Numbered from the stretch's first letter, positions 1-8,576 are shown. The stretch is 21,976 nucleotides of DNA from Chloroflexota bacterium (GCA_011041825.1 DRAO01000308.1:1-21976), one strand, 5' to 3'. A program made the numbers and translations. The notes: generated by a model not told the origin, from the sequence alone.

Positions 1-24
1 ACAGACTCAATCCACGAACGTCAT

Positions 25-53
25 TTGCACCCCTGGCTAAACTGTGCTATAAT
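25..53 (+). promoter_or_regulatory. Sigma-70-type promoter of rpsO-pnp
   Basis: The -35 box TTGCAC (25-30) and the perfect -10 box TATAAT (48-53) are separated by 17 bp. TG one base before the -10 (45-46) makes it an extended -10. Transcription should start near 60, leaving a leader of about 70 nt before the rpsO start. Read directly from the sequence; not tested. Confidence 0.85.
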
Positions 54-76
54 GAAGGCGAATTTTAGAGTGCTAT

Positions 77-97
77 GGCGGCTGCTTCTCAGCCGCC
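77..97 (+). promoter_or_regulatory. Hairpin in the rpsO 5' leader
   Basis: GGCGGCTG (77-84) pairs perfectly with CAGCCGCC (90-97) around a 5-nt loop. It lies between the promoter and the Shine-Dalgarno sequence. S15 represses its own translation through leader RNA structure in several bacteria, so this is a candidate S15 operator. That role is inferred; a general mRNA-stabilising hairpin is equally possible. No T-tract follows, so it is not a terminator. Confidence 0.5.
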
Positions 98-129
98 TAA
101 ATTTTGAGTTTCCGAAGGAGGGAGAGGAA

Positions 130-399
130 GTGCCCTTGGATAAACAGAAGAAGCAGGAAATAATAGAAAAATTCCGCCTTCATTCCAGCGATACGGGCTC
201 TCCCGAAGTGCAGATAGCGTTGCTTACTGAACGAATCAATCACCTTGTGGAACACTTGAAGGTGCACAAGCATGATGAGCATTCCAGGAGAGGTCTCCTA
301 AAGCTGGTGGGAAGGAGGAGGCGTTACCTGAATTACCTTCAGGAAAAAGATTATAGACGTTATAAAAACTTAATCCAGCGCCTAGGATTGCGCAAGTAA
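130..399 (+). CDS. rpsO: 30S ribosomal protein S15
   Basis: Primary 16S rRNA-binding protein of the small subunit platform. The GTG at 130 gives exactly 89 residues, the usual S15 length, and is preceded at 7 nt by AGGAGGG (116-122). An in-frame start further upstream (25) would lie inside the promoter and is rejected. The protein shows the S15 hallmarks: N-terminal [13 protein letters not shown], the [19 protein letters not shown] motif in the 16S-binding helix region, and [20 protein letters not shown] in the basic helix. It is the first gene of an rpsO-pnp operon, an order conserved in many bacteria. Likely regulated by the leader hairpin at 77-97. Confidence 0.98.
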   Translation: MPLDKQKKQEIIEKFRLHSSDTGSPEVQIALLTERINHLVEHLKVHKHDEHSRRGLLKLVGRRRRYLNYLQEKDYRRYKNLIQRLGLRK

Positions 400-423
400 A
401 GGGCCATTCCTCTTACAAAACCA

Positions 424-522
424 GGCGAGGTCGGGAAATGAGGCGCAGGAATTGGAAAGCAGGGCCTTGTTTCAGGACAAGGAGTTGCTTTCCAGTCCCT
501 GGCCTCTAAGCCTGACCTCGCC
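424..522 (+). promoter_or_regulatory. Extended 99-nt hairpin between rpsO and pnp
   Basis: The intergenic RNA folds almost end to end. Stems are 424-435/511-522 (12 bp, one G-U), 440-444 plus 446-449 with 498-506 (9 bp, one bulge at 445), 451-461/486-496 (11 bp, one G-U), and 465-470/477-482 (6 bp) around a 6-nt loop. No T-tract follows, so it does not look like an intrinsic terminator. In E. coli the rpsO-pnp interval carries an RNase III-cleaved stem-loop through which PNPase represses its own synthesis. A similar processing site is inferred here from position and structure. Confidence 0.75.
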
Positions 523-574
523 GAAGGGTGTTGCGTATTTCCTAGGCGAGCAGGGTTAGAGGAGGGATACGATT

Positions 575-2773
575 ATGAGCAGTACATTTGAAATCCAAAT
601 AGGCAGTGAGAGATTCATCATCGAGACGGGGAAAGTCGCCTTCCAGGCTGGGGGAGCCGTAACCGTAAGATGGGGAGAGACGGTAATACTGGCTACGGCT
701 ACCGCTTCCAGGGAACCCCGAGAGGGGATTGACTTCTTCCCCCTGACAGTGGACTTCGAAGAACGCCTCTATGCAGCCGGGAAAATCCCCGGCAGCTTTT
801 TCCGGCGTGAAGGCCGTCCTAGCGAATCGGCCATCCTCCTGTGCCGCCTTGTGGACCGCCCCATAAGGCCCCTTTTCCCAAAGGGTATGAGGAACGATGT
901 CCACATAGTGATTACCGCCCTTTCCTCTGATGGGGAACACTCCCTAGACATACCGGCTATGATAGGGGCCTCTACCGCTTTAACCATCTCCGACATCCCC
1001 TTCAATGGCCCTATCGGAGCGGTCAAAGTGGGCTACATTGACGGTGAATTCGTCATCAACCCCACCAATTCCCAAATGGAGCACAGTCTCATTGACATAA
1101 AAGTGGCGGGGACGGAAGACGCCGTCCTGATGGTTGAAGCCGGGGCTAAGGAAGCCCCCGAGGATTTGATTGTAGAGGCCATCAAGGTGGGGCATAAGGC
1201 TTTACAGGATTTCATCAAAATCCAGCGGGAAATGGCCGAGCAGGTAGGCAAGCCGAAGAGGGAACCGGTTATCCACGAATTGCCAGAAGAGACCCGCCAG
1301 GCTGTAGCTGCCTATCTCGATGGCCGTCTGGAAGAGGTGCTGGACAAGAACCCCATCAAGGCCGAGCGCAATGAAGCCCTCGATGCCCTGTTGGAGGAAT
1401 TGATGGCTGAACTCGGCGAAGAGCATTCCCCTGAAGATATAAGGGAAGCCTTCACCGAGACCCTAAAGGCGCTGGTCAGGAAACGCATCCTCGAAGAAGG
1501 AAAGCGCCCCGATGGCAGAGGGTTCAAAGAGATACGACCCATAAGCTGCGAGGTTGGCATCCTCCCCCGCACCCACGGTTCAGGGCTTTTCACCAGGGGT
1601 GAGACTCAGGTGCTCACCATTGCCACTTTGGGGACGCATGGCGAGGAGCAAATCCTCGATGGCCTCACACCTGAGGAATCCAAACGCTTCATCCACCACT
1701 ATAACTTCCCACCCTACTGCACTGGTGAGGCCAAACCGATAAGGGCTCCCAGCCGCCGGGAAATCGGCCATGGTGCCCTGGCCGAAAGGGCCTTGGTGCC
1801 GGTAATCCCTCCTGAGGAGGAATTCCCTTACACAATTCGCCTGGTCTCGGAAGTGCTTTCCTCCAATGGTTCCACCTCAATGGCTTCGGTGTGTGGCTCT
1901 ACCCTTGCCCTTATGGATGCAGGGGTGCCCATTAAGGCTCCGGTGGCAGGCATAGCTATGGGCCTTGTCAAAGAGGACAACCGCTACGCCATCCTTACCG
2001 ACATCCAGGGTATGGAGGACCACCTGGGGGATATGGACTTCAAAGTAGCTGGGACGGCGAATGGCATCACCGCCCTCCAGATGGACATAAAAATCCCCGG
2101 CATCTCCTACGATATCATTGCTCAGGCTCTGTCCCAAGCCCGTGAAGCCCGCCTCTTCATCCTGGACAAGATGCTCTCCGTGATTGACAAGCCACGCTCT
2201 CACCTCTCGCCTTATGCGCCACGCATCACCGTGCTCAAGATTGACCCTGAAAAGATAGGGCTGGTGATAGGGCCTGGTGGTCGCACCATCCGTCACATCA
2301 TTGATGAAACCAAGACACAAATAGACATCGAGGATGACGGGACCATCTACATAGCGGGGACCAATGGTGCTGATACGGAAAAAGCAGCCCAGCTCATAAA
2401 AGGGCTTACGGAGGAGGCGGAGATAGGTAAAATCTACCTGGGCAAGGTGGTCCGCATCACTGATTTCGGAGCTTTTGTGGAAATCCTCCCCGGGAAAGAG
2501 GGCCTTGTCCACAAATCCCAGCTAGCTGATTATCGGGTATCCCGGGTGGAGGACGTGGTCAGGGAAGGCGATGAGATAATGGTGATGGTGATTGACATAG
2601 ACAAGGACGGCAAGATAAAGCTCTCCCGCCAGGCTGTCTTGGAAGGTTGGACACCCGAGGAAGCCAGGGCACACGAACGCCAGACCAAGAGGAAGACACC
2701 TTCCCGGCGCCCTAGACGCAAATCCCCAACCAGCATAGGGGCACGGGTGCGGATTCGCCACCGACCAAGATAG
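575..2773 (+). CDS. pnp: Polyribonucleotide nucleotidyltransferase (PNPase)
   Basis: Phosphorolytic 3'-5' exoribonuclease of mRNA turnover, acting as a trimer, often with the degradosome. 732 residues, normal for the family. Domain order is RNase PH-like 1 (about 12-145), all-helical linker (about 236-318), RNase PH-like 2 (about 320-550), KH (about 553-612) and S1 (about 620-690). The second core has the catalytic [12 protein letters not shown] motif at 482-493; D482, D488 and K490 align with E. coli D486, D492 and K494 as I recall them. The KH loop reads VIGPGGRTI. After S1 a very basic tail of about 40 residues probably adds RNA affinity. The ATG is 8 nt after GGAGGG (561-566). Second gene of the rpsO operon, ending at a strong terminator. 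Confidence 0.98.
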   Translation: MSSTFEIQIGSERFIIETGKVAFQAGGAVTVRWGETVILATATASREPREGIDFFPLTVDFEERLYAAGKIPGSFFRREGRPSESAILLCRLVDRPIRPLFPKGMRNDVHIVITALSSDGEHSLDIPAMIGASTALTISDIPFNGPIGAVKVGYIDGEFVINPTNSQMEHSLIDIKVAGTEDAVLMVEAGAKEAPEDLIVEAIKVGHKALQDFIKIQREMAEQVGKPKREPVIHELPEETRQAVAAYLDGRLEEVLDKNPIKAERNEALDALLEELMAELGEEHSPEDIREAFTETLKALVRKRILEEGKRPDGRGFKEIRPISCEVGILPRTHGSGLFTRGETQVLTIATLGTHGEEQILDGLTPEESKRFIHHYNFPPYCTGEAKPIRAPSRREIGHGALAERALVPVIPPEEEFPYTIRLVSEVLSSNGSTSMASVCGSTLALMDAGVPIKAPVAGIAMGLVKEDNRYAILTDIQGMEDHLGDMDFKVAGTANGITALQMDIKIPGISYDIIAQALSQAREARLFILDKMLSVIDKPRSHLSPYAPRITVLKIDPEKIGLVIGPGGRTIRHIIDETKTQIDIEDDGTIYIAGTNGADTEKAAQLIKGLTEEAEIGKIYLGKVVRITDFGAFVEILPGKEGLVHKSQLADYRVSRVEDVVREGDEIMVMVIDIDKDGKIKLSRQAVLEGWTPEEARAHERQTKRKTPSRRPRRKSPTSIGARVRIRHRPR

Positions 2774-2918
2774 GGAAGTGGTTTGGGTTTTTGATTCCAG
2801 GGCCGAAGAGCAGGTTCCCACCCTTTGGCGGAAGAGTTTGCCCTCTCCGGCAGAGAAGTGGGCTCAAGGCAAGCAGTGAGGCTGCTGGATTTCAGCATTA
2901 TCAAGAAGGAGGCAAAGG

Positions 2919-2949
2919 GGCCCCGCCTTTTGCAGGCGGGGCCTTCTTT
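2919..2949 (+). terminator. Intrinsic terminator of rpsO-pnp
   Basis: GGCCCCGCC (2919-2927) pairs perfectly with GGCGGGGCC (2935-2943) around a 7-nt loop and is followed by TTCTTT. It lies about 145 nt after the pnp stop and just before the next promoter. The rest of 2774-2918 holds no supportable gene. Confidence 0.9.
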
Positions 2950-2956
2950 GGAGAAG

Positions 2957-2985
2957 TTGCCAAAACCGGAGAAAGGTTTTATAAT
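2957..2985 (+). promoter_or_regulatory. Sigma-70-type promoter of ppdK
   Basis: TTGCCA (2957-2962), a 17-bp spacer and a perfect TATAAT (2980-2985) lie directly after the pnp terminator. The predicted start near 2992 gives a leader of about 100 nt that contains the hairpin at 3024-3052. Confidence 0.85.
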
Positions 2986-3023
2986 CCTGAGCAAATGATT
3001 TGCTAAAAGGCCATCAACCCGTT

Positions 3024-3052
3024 TTTCGACGGCAGCGACGCTGCCATCGAAA
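3024..3052 (+). repeat. Intergenic imperfect palindrome, copy A (ppdK leader)
   Basis: TTTCGA-C-GGCAGC (3024-3036) faces GCTGCC-A-TCGAAA (3040-3052) with one mismatch and a 3-nt loop. It shares the order TTTTC...GACGG..GC, 3-nt loop, GCTGCC[A/G]TC...GAAA with 7582-7632 and partly with 15358-15389. It lies in the untranslated leader of ppdK and may also affect mRNA stability or translation. Confidence 0.6.
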
Positions 3053-3091
3053 GCTAACAGAACTAATCTCTTTCGAGGAGGGAGAGCAGCT

Positions 3092-5791
3092 ATGGCTAAG
3101 AAGTGGGTATATATGTTCAGCGAAGGCAGCGAGAAAATGCGCAACCTGCTCGGCGGCAAAGGGGCGGGATTAGCAGAAATGACCAGAGCCGGGCTCCCTG
3201 TACCCCCAGGCTTCACCATCACCACCGAGGCCTGCAACGAATATTTCAAACACAATAAGCAATTTCCCGAAGGGATGTGGGAGCAAACCCTGGAAGCCCT
3301 CAAGAAAGTCGAGGAAATGACCGGCAAGAAATTCGGCGACCCCAAGAACCCCCTGTTGGTCTCCGTCCGTTCGGGAGCCAGGGTTTCGATGCCTGGGATG
3401 ATGGACACCGTCCTTAACCTGGGCCTTAACGAGGAAACCCTCAAGGGTTTGGCTGAACTCACCCAGAACGAGCGCTTTGCCTACGACGCCTACCGCCGCT
3501 TCATCCAGATGTTCGGACGCATCGTGATGAAGGTGCCCGGCGAGAAATTCGACGAGGCCTTTGAACGCATCAAAAAGAAGTATGGCGCCAAGCAGGATAC
3601 CGACCTTGATGCCGAGGCCCTCAAGGAAGTGGTGGCCGAGTTCAAGAAGATTTACAAGGAGCACGTCGGCGAAGATTTCCCCGAGGACCCCTACGAACAA
3701 CTGCGCAAAGCCATCGCTGCTGTGTTCGACTCCTGGTTCGGAAAGCGGGCTGTTGATTACCGCAACTTCCACGGCATCCCTCACGATTGGGGCACCGCCG
3801 TTAACGTGGTCACGATGGTCTTCGGCAATATGGGCGATGACTCCGGCACCGGCGTGGCCTTCACCCGTGACCCCGCCACCGGCGAGAAAATCCTCTGGGG
3901 CGAGTACCTCCCCAATGCGCAGGGCGAGGATGTGGTTGCCGGCATCCGCACCCCGATGAAAATCCACGAACTCAAGGAGCAGATGCCCGAAGTCTACAAG
4001 CAATTTGTCAAGGTGGCGGAGCTCTTGGAGAAGCATTACCGGGATATGCAGGACCTGGAGTTCACCGTCGAAAGGGGCAAGCTGTGGATGCTCCAGACCC
4101 GCACCGGTAAGCGCACTGCCAAGGCAGCGGTAAAAATTGCCGTGGATATGGTCAACGAGGGCATCATCTCCAAGGAAGAAGCCATTATGCGGGTTACCCC
4201 CGAACAGGTAGACCAGCTTCTGCACCCTCGCTTTGATGAGAAAGCCAAGGATGCAGCCAGGAGCGAAGGGCGTTTCCTGGCAAAGGGCCTTAATGCCTCA
4301 CCCGGTGCGGCCACAGGAATCGCCGTATTTGATGCCGATACCGCCGAGAAGCTCGGGAAAGAAGGGGAGAGCGTCATCCTGGTGCGCCCTGAGACCTCCC
4401 CCGATGACGTGCACGGTATGCTTCAGGCCAAGGGCATCCTGACCCAGCACGGCGGCGCTACATCCCACGCTGCTGTTGTGGCCCGTGGTCTGGGCAAGCC
4501 CTGCGTGGCCGGGTGCGAGGCCATCCGCATTGACCTCAGCCGTCGCCTCTTCAGCGTCAACGGCCATATAGTGAAGGAAGGCGATGTTATCTCCATTGAT
4601 GGCTCCACCGGTGAAGTGTTCATCGGCGCTATCCCCACCATCGAGCCCAAGCTGGAGGAAGAGAAGGAATTGCTCACCCTCCTCTCCTGGGCCGATGAAA
4701 TCCGCAAGCTGGGCGTTTGGGCCAATGCCGATTATCCCAGAGATGCGCAGCGGGCCAGGGCCTTTGGCGCCGAGGGAATTGGTCTCTGCCGCACCGAGCA
4801 TATGTTCTTCGAAGAAGACCGGTTGCCCATTGTCCATCAGATGATTTTGGCCGAGACCAAAGAAGAGCGTGAGGCAGCTTTGGAGAAACTCCTCCCCATC
4901 CAGCGGGAAGACTTCAAAGGCATCCTCAAGGCGATGGAAGGGTTGCCGGTCATCATCCGCCTCATTGACCCGCCTCTCCACGAGTTCCTGCCTAAATATG
5001 AGGAGTTGGTATCCGAGGTTGCTGAACTACGCACCCGCATCGAGTATGAGGGTGAGAAGCCGGAACTCAAAGCCAAACTGGCTGAGAAGGAAACCCTCCT
5101 GCGCAAAGTTGCTGCTATGCGGGAAGCTAACCCAATGCTCGGCTTCCGGGGCGTGCGTCTGGGCATCCTCTGGCCCGAAATCAACAAGATGCAGGTGCGG
5201 GCTATCTTAGAGGCGGCCTGTGAGCTGACCAAGGAGGGTGTTGAAGTACACCCTGAAATTATGATCCCGGTCACTGCCAACGCCAATGAGCTTAAGATAA
5301 TGAGGGAACTCCTGGAAGAAGTCGCCAAGCAGGTGATGGAGGAGCAGGGCGTCACCGTGGATTACAAGTTCGGCACGATGATTGAGATACCTCGGGCTGC
5401 CCTCACCGCCGATGAATTCGCCAAGTATGCTGAGTTCTTCTCCTTCGGAACCAATGACCTGACCCAAACCGTGTACGGGATCTCCCGTGACGACGCCGAA
5501 GGGAAGTTCCTCCTGCAATACGTGGAGAAGGGCATCATCCCGGCCAACCCCTTCCAGGTGCTCGACCGGGACGGTGTGGGCAAGATTATGAAGATGTGCG
5601 TGGAGGCAGCCCGTAAGGTGCGCCCCGACATCGAAATTGGCATCTGCGGCGAGCACGGTGGTGACCCCGAATCCATCGAGTTCTGCCACATCCTGGGCCT
5701 CAATTACGTCTCCTGCTCTCCCTTCCGGGTGCCCATCGCCCGGTTGGCCGCAGCTCAGGCGGCCCTGAAGCACAAGTATGGGCGGGAATAG
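3092..5791 (+). CDS. ppdK: Pyruvate, phosphate dikinase
   Basis: Interconverts pyruvate + ATP + Pi and phosphoenolpyruvate + AMP + PPi in the cytosol, serving gluconeogenesis or PPi-linked glycolysis. 899 residues, typical of PPDK (about 870-900). The N-terminal ATP-grasp nucleotide-binding part (about 1-350) begins with WVYMFSEGS and has SVRSGARVSMPGMMDTVLNLG. The swivelling phosphohistidine domain carries GGATSHAAVVARG with the catalytic His at 459. The C-terminal PEP/pyruvate TIM barrel ends in GICGEHGGDPESIEF with the catalytic Cys at 852. These signatures separate it from PEP synthase and enzyme I of the PTS. The ATG is 9 nt after AGGAGGG (3076-3082). It has its own promoter and may be co-transcribed with trmI. 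I see no adjacent PPDK regulatory kinase. Confidence 0.98.
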   Translation: MAKKWVYMFSEGSEKMRNLLGGKGAGLAEMTRAGLPVPPGFTITTEACNEYFKHNKQFPEGMWEQTLEALKKVEEMTGKKFGDPKNPLLVSVRSGARVSMPGMMDTVLNLGLNEETLKGLAELTQNERFAYDAYRRFIQMFGRIVMKVPGEKFDEAFERIKKKYGAKQDTDLDAEALKEVVAEFKKIYKEHVGEDFPEDPYEQLRKAIAAVFDSWFGKRAVDYRNFHGIPHDWGTAVNVVTMVFGNMGDDSGTGVAFTRDPATGEKILWGEYLPNAQGEDVVAGIRTPMKIHELKEQMPEVYKQFVKVAELLEKHYRDMQDLEFTVERGKLWMLQTRTGKRTAKAAVKIAVDMVNEGIISKEEAIMRVTPEQVDQLLHPRFDEKAKDAARSEGRFLAKGLNASPGAATGIAVFDADTAEKLGKEGESVILVRPETSPDDVHGMLQAKGILTQHGGATSHAAVVARGLGKPCVAGCEAIRIDLSRRLFSVNGHIVKEGDVISIDGSTGEVFIGAIPTIEPKLEEEKELLTLLSWADEIRKLGVWANADYPRDAQRARAFGAEGIGLCRTEHMFFEEDRLPIVHQMILAETKEEREAALEKLLPIQREDFKGILKAMEGLPVIIRLIDPPLHEFLPKYEELVSEVAELRTRIEYEGEKPELKAKLAEKETLLRKVAAMREANPMLGFRGVRLGILWPEINKMQVRAILEAACELTKEGVEVHPEIMIPVTANANELKIMRELLEEVAKQVMEEQGVTVDYKFGTMIEIPRAALTADEFAKYAEFFSFGTNDLTQTVYGISRDDAEGKFLLQYVEKGIIPANPFQVLDRDGVGKIMKMCVEAARKVRPDIEIGICGEHGGDPESIEFCHILGLNYVSCSPFRVPIARLAAAQAALKHKYGRE

Positions 5792-5795
5792 GGTT

Positions 5796-5831
5796 GTATT
5801 TGTGCGGCGGCTTTCGCCGCCGCACAAATAC
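5796..5831 (+). other. Perfect 16-bp hairpin between ppdK and trmI
   Basis: Positions 5796-5811 pair without mismatch with 5816-5831 around the tetraloop TTTC. No T-run follows (GATTAAGG, then the trmI Shine-Dalgarno), so efficient intrinsic termination is doubtful. More likely a 3'-end stabiliser or partial terminator that separates ppdK and trmI expression. Confidence 0.65.
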
Positions 5832-5845
5832 GATTAAGGAGAAAG

Positions 5846-6694
5846 ATGGTGAGGGAAGCGAAGGAAGGCGACCTAATCCTCCTGTTGGACAAGAGAGGCA
5901 AGCGCTTCCTCATACGCCTTACCTCCGGCAAACGCTTTGAAAGCCATTACGGCATAATCCCCCATAATGACCTCATCGGTCAACCCCTGGGCCGAGAGGT
6001 GCAGACCCACTTAGGGCGCAAGTTCCTCGTGCTCGAACCTTCCACCCTTGACCTTATCCAGGCCACGCCTCGCATCACCCAGATTATCTACCCCAAGGAT
6101 GCAGGCTACATCCTGCTGCGGCTCAATTTGATGCCTGGTAAGAGGGTAGTGGAAGCAGGCACCGGGAGCGGGGCTCTAACACTGGTGTTTGCCAGAGCAG
6201 TGATGCCCACCGGACGGGTTTACTCATACGAAATCAGGCCTGAAATGCTCCGGCTGGCCCGCCATACCTTGGAACGGGCAGGAGTGCTGGATTATGTGGA
6301 GCTTAAGGAACGGGACATTGCCGAAGGCTTTGACGAGAAGGATGCCGATGCCCTCTTCCTCGACCTGCGCACCCCTTGGGAATATCTCTCCCAGGCCAGG
6401 GAAGCCCTGAAGCCAGGTGGTTTCTTCGGCGCCCTGGTCCCCACGACTAACCAGGTGGTAAACCTGCTGGAAGGGCTTTCGGAGCACGGATTCGTGGACG
6501 TAGAAGTGGAAGAATTACTGCTCCGTCCCTACAAGGTTGTGGCCGAGCGCCTCCGCCCCGATGATAGGATGGTGGCTCATACCGGCTACCTCATCTTCGC
6601 CCGCAAGGGTGAAGGAGCTGACCTTAAGGCCTGGTTCTCGTTCCGGCGAGGGCGGGCCTGGAAATACAAAGCGGACGATGAGGATGAAGGCTGA
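5846..6694 (+). CDS. trmI: tRNA (adenine-N1)-methyltransferase, TrmI family
   Basis: SAM-dependent enzyme that makes m1A58 in the T-loop of tRNAs, a modification linked to thermostability in thermophiles. 282 residues, within the family range. The N-terminal beta domain (about 1-75) precedes a Rossmann methyltransferase with motif I VVEAGTGSGAL (101-111), acidic motif YSYEIRPE (126-133) and FLDLRTPWEY (171-180), where D173 is the likely active-site Asp. The C-terminal MVAHTGYLIFARK strand is typical of the family. The ATG follows AAGGAG (5836-5841) at 4 nt. It lies 54 nt after ppdK and may be read from the same promoter; a terminator follows at once. Confidence 0.93.
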   Translation: MVREAKEGDLILLLDKRGKRFLIRLTSGKRFESHYGIIPHNDLIGQPLGREVQTHLGRKFLVLEPSTLDLIQATPRITQIIYPKDAGYILLRLNLMPGKRVVEAGTGSGALTLVFARAVMPTGRVYSYEIRPEMLRLARHTLERAGVLDYVELKERDIAEGFDEKDADALFLDLRTPWEYLSQAREALKPGGFFGALVPTTNQVVNLLEGLSEHGFVDVEVEELLLRPYKVVAERLRPDDRMVAHTGYLIFARKGEGADLKAWFSFRRGRAWKYKADDEDEG

Positions 6695-6736
6695 TAACCT
6701 CCCGCAGGCCTGATGGCTTGCAGGAGGTTATTGTTT
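6694..6736 (+). terminator. Terminator after trmI, between convergent genes
   Basis: Positions 6694-6710 pair with 6715-6731 (16 bp with one C/A mismatch and one G-U) around TGAT, then TTGTTT. The hairpin starts at the last base of the trmI stop codon. On the opposite strand the same structure lies just after the ABC permease but lacks a clear T-tract there. Confidence 0.85.
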
Positions 6737-6737
6737 C

Positions 6738-7559
6738 CTAACCGCTCCTCTTGAGCTTACCCGCCTTCTTGGCATATCCCTCAGCTATACTGAAAATCCA
6801 GACCCCCAGAGGCAGAAAGACCACCCCCATTGTTCCTAACAAGATTACAATCCCCAGTAATTCGGCAGTCGAAGCCCCTTCTAGGAAAGCCCTCCGCATA
6901 CCGCAGAGCACGTACGTGGCCGGGGAGAACCTAGCTGCCATCTGAAGCCATTTTGGCAGCACCTCGACAGGATAGTAAATACCCGAGATGAGCAGGAATA
7001 CCGCCTGGATTACGTGCGTCATCTGAGCGCCTCTCTCCGGGAACAGCAGTGGCAGCACCGCTCCGATGATGCCCAATCCGATGAAGGATATGCTTCCAGC
7101 CAGGAGCACCAATCCTCCCCCCAGCAGGTTGGCTTTGCTCAAGTCAATGTGGAAGAAGATGCTCACTATCCCCAGGATTATGCCCGTGTGCAAGACCCCG
7201 TACAGCAAGGAGAACAGGCAAGTTCCCACCATATGCACGAAGCGGTGGACGGGGGCCATAAGGGTGTATTCGATGGTGCCCTCCCATCGCTCCCAAGCTA
7301 TCATCTCGCTCACGTTGTCGAAAACCAGGGCCAGGTAATGCCAAACCAGAGCTCCCGTAAGCAGATAGAGGATGAGGTAATCGGCTTGGAAAGGCTTGCC
7401 GCTTATCTTCTCCACCCCTGCCCCTATGTAGGTGATAGCCAAGGTGTTGGCGATGGAATAAGTCAACCACACTATCTCCCAGCCCCAGTAACGCTTAACC
7501 AGGTTAAAATTTCGTTCCACAAAGGCATAAGTTGCCCTCAGATGATATGGGATGCACAT
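6738..7559 (-). CDS. ABC-2 type exporter, permease subunit
   Basis: Integral membrane half of an export ABC transporter. 273 residues from the ATG at 7559, which has a GGGAGGG Shine-Dalgarno about 9 nt upstream. The longer reading frame from 7640 would translate through the 7582-7632 hairpin and is rejected. About six hydrophobic segments are visible, for example the stretches beginning WEIVWLTYSI, YLILYLLTGALVW, LFSLLYGVLH, GGGLVLLAGSISFIG, AVFLLISGIYYP and GIVILLGTMGVVFLP. The segment SGIYYPVEVLPKWLQMAARF followed by SPATY is characteristic of ABC-2 permeases of the drug, polysaccharide and antibiotic-export groups. The substrate cannot be told. Second gene of an operon with the ATPase at 7637-8452. 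Confidence 0.9.
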   Translation of the reverse strand: MCIPYHLRATYAFVERNFNLVKRYWGWEIVWLTYSIANTLAITYIGAGVEKISGKPFQADYLILYLLTGALVWHYLALVFDNVSEMIAWERWEGTIEYTLMAPVHRFVHMVGTCLFSLLYGVLHTGIILGIVSIFFHIDLSKANLLGGGLVLLAGSISFIGLGIIGAVLPLLFPERGAQMTHVIQAVFLLISGIYYPVEVLPKWLQMAARFSPATYVLCGMRRAFLEGASTAELLGIVILLGTMGVVFLPLGVWIFSIAEGYAKKAGKLKRSG

Positions 7560-7581
7560 AGGTCTTTCCCTCCCGGTAAAG

Positions 7582-7632
7582 AACTGGGTTTTCCCAGACG
7601 GTGGCAAAGCTGCCGTCTGAGAAAACCTGGTT
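7582..7632 (-). repeat. Intergenic imperfect palindrome, copy B (between the ABC genes)
   Basis: Positions 7582-7605 pair with 7609-7632 in a hairpin of about 24 bp with few mismatches or wobbles and an AAA loop. It fills the gap between the ATPase stop and the permease Shine-Dalgarno. It shares the 14-nt core GTGGCAAAGCTGCC with copy C (15365-15378) and the outer TTTTC...GAAAA arms with copy A. It could set the ratio of the two ABC subunits by blocking 3'-5' decay. Confidence 0.65.
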
Positions 7633-7636
7633 AAAG

Positions 7637-8452
7637 TCATCCTCCTTCTAACCGCTTACCCGTAAGGGCTATGAAGACGTCCTCCAGGGTCGGTTCAGAG
7701 CCATTGGAAGCTACCTTCTCCTTCAGCTTGCGGGGCTCATCCATAGCCACGATGCGCCCTTCATCCAGGATTGCCACCCGATCACAGAGGGTGTCGGCTT
7801 CAACCATATCGTGGGTGGTGAGCAAGATAGTGGTGCCGTGTTCCTCCCGTAGCTCCCTCACCAGAGCCTGAACCTCCCGCTTGGAGCGGGGGTCCAACCC
7901 TGTGGTAGGCTCATCCAAGAGCAGCAGGGAGGGGTTAGAGAGGAAGGCACGGGCCAGGGCTACCTTTTGCTGCATCCCCCGTGACATCTCCTCCATCGGC
8001 TGGAAGATTTCCTCCCGCTTTAATCCCAGGCGGATGAGGATTTCCAGGATTCGGGAGCGGGCTTCCCTGCCATTTAACCCGTATAGCCTGGCCCCATAGA
8101 GCAGGTTCTCCATAGGTGAGAGCTTTTTGAAGAAGGAGGCCTCTACCGAGACCCGGTTTATGAGCCATTTCACAATCTGCTCCTCTTTGCGTACATCATA
8201 GCCGAAAACCTTGATGGTGCCTGAATCCGGGATGAGGAGGGTGGCTATCAGGCGCACCAAGGTGGATTTGCCGGAACCGTTAGGCCCCAACACCCCGAAG
8301 ATTTCACCTGGCCTCACGGTGAAGGAGACGTTGTTAACGGCCAGCACCTCTCGTTTAGCTCCCCAGGGTAGCGGGCTACCGGTTATGAACTTCTTGGTGA
8401 CGTTGATGACCTCCAAAGCGTAGTGGCTTTTGGGCTTCACACGCACGCTCAT
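7637..8452 (-). CDS. ABC-2 type exporter, ATP-binding subunit
   Basis: Cytoplasmic ATPase that powers the permease encoded downstream. 271 residues from the ATG at 8452, which has GGAGG about 8 nt upstream; an in-frame start at 8605 would lie in the terminator region of the leader and is rejected. Motifs: Walker A GPNGSGKST (56-64), Walker B LLLLDEP (177-182), D-loop GLDPRS, switch His H214 in LTTHDM. Two departures from the usual pattern are visible. The signature reads MSRGMQQK (156-163) instead of LSGGMxQR, and the usual Q-loop glutamine is replaced within VSVEASFFKKLSPMENL (101-117). The overall pattern resembles daunorubicin/NodI-type export ATPases. Expression is probably controlled by the attenuator at 8522-8791. 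Confidence 0.93.
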   Translation of the reverse strand: MSVRVKPKSHYALEVINVTKKFITGSPLPWGAKREVLAVNNVSFTVRPGEIFGVLGPNGSGKSTLVRLIATLLIPDSGTIKVFGYDVRKEEQIVKWLINRVSVEASFFKKLSPMENLLYGARLYGLNGREARSRILEILIRLGLKREEIFQPMEEMSRGMQQKVALARAFLSNPSLLLLDEPTTGLDPRSKREVQALVRELREEHGTTILLTTHDMVEADTLCDRVAILDEGRIVAMDEPRKLKEKVASNGSEPTLEDVFIALTGKRLEGG

Positions 8453-8521
8453 CAGTCTAACCTCCGGAAAAGGTTTTGTTTCCTCGGGGACAATGCTGCT
8501 GAAGAAACAGCGCCTTAACTT

Positions 8522-8553
8522 AAAAAGGCCGTGGAGGAAGCCCACGGCCTTTT
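8522..8553 (-). terminator. Second tandem terminator (T2) in the ABC operon leader
   Basis: Read on the minus strand, GGCCGTGG (8549-8542) pairs with CCACGGCC (8534-8527) around a 7-nt loop, extended by AAAA/TTTT and ending in five T (8526-8522). It lies 69 nt before the ATPase start. The A- and T-runs make it potentially bidirectional. Confidence 0.8.
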
Positions 8554-8576
8554 GGATTTCAGGGATTTTGGGGATT

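Noticed and set aside
424..522. Intrinsic terminator after rpsO
   Set aside because: Strong stem, but no T-run follows and pnp lacks another visible promoter before its start.
2791..3006. 71-codon frame after pnp
   Set aside because: It would translate through the terminator and the ppdK promoter; low-complexity product without a ribosome-binding site.
3170..4225. 351-codon open frame opposite ppdK
   Set aside because: Antisense shadow of a certain gene in GC-biased third positions; no Shine-Dalgarno and no recognisable domain.
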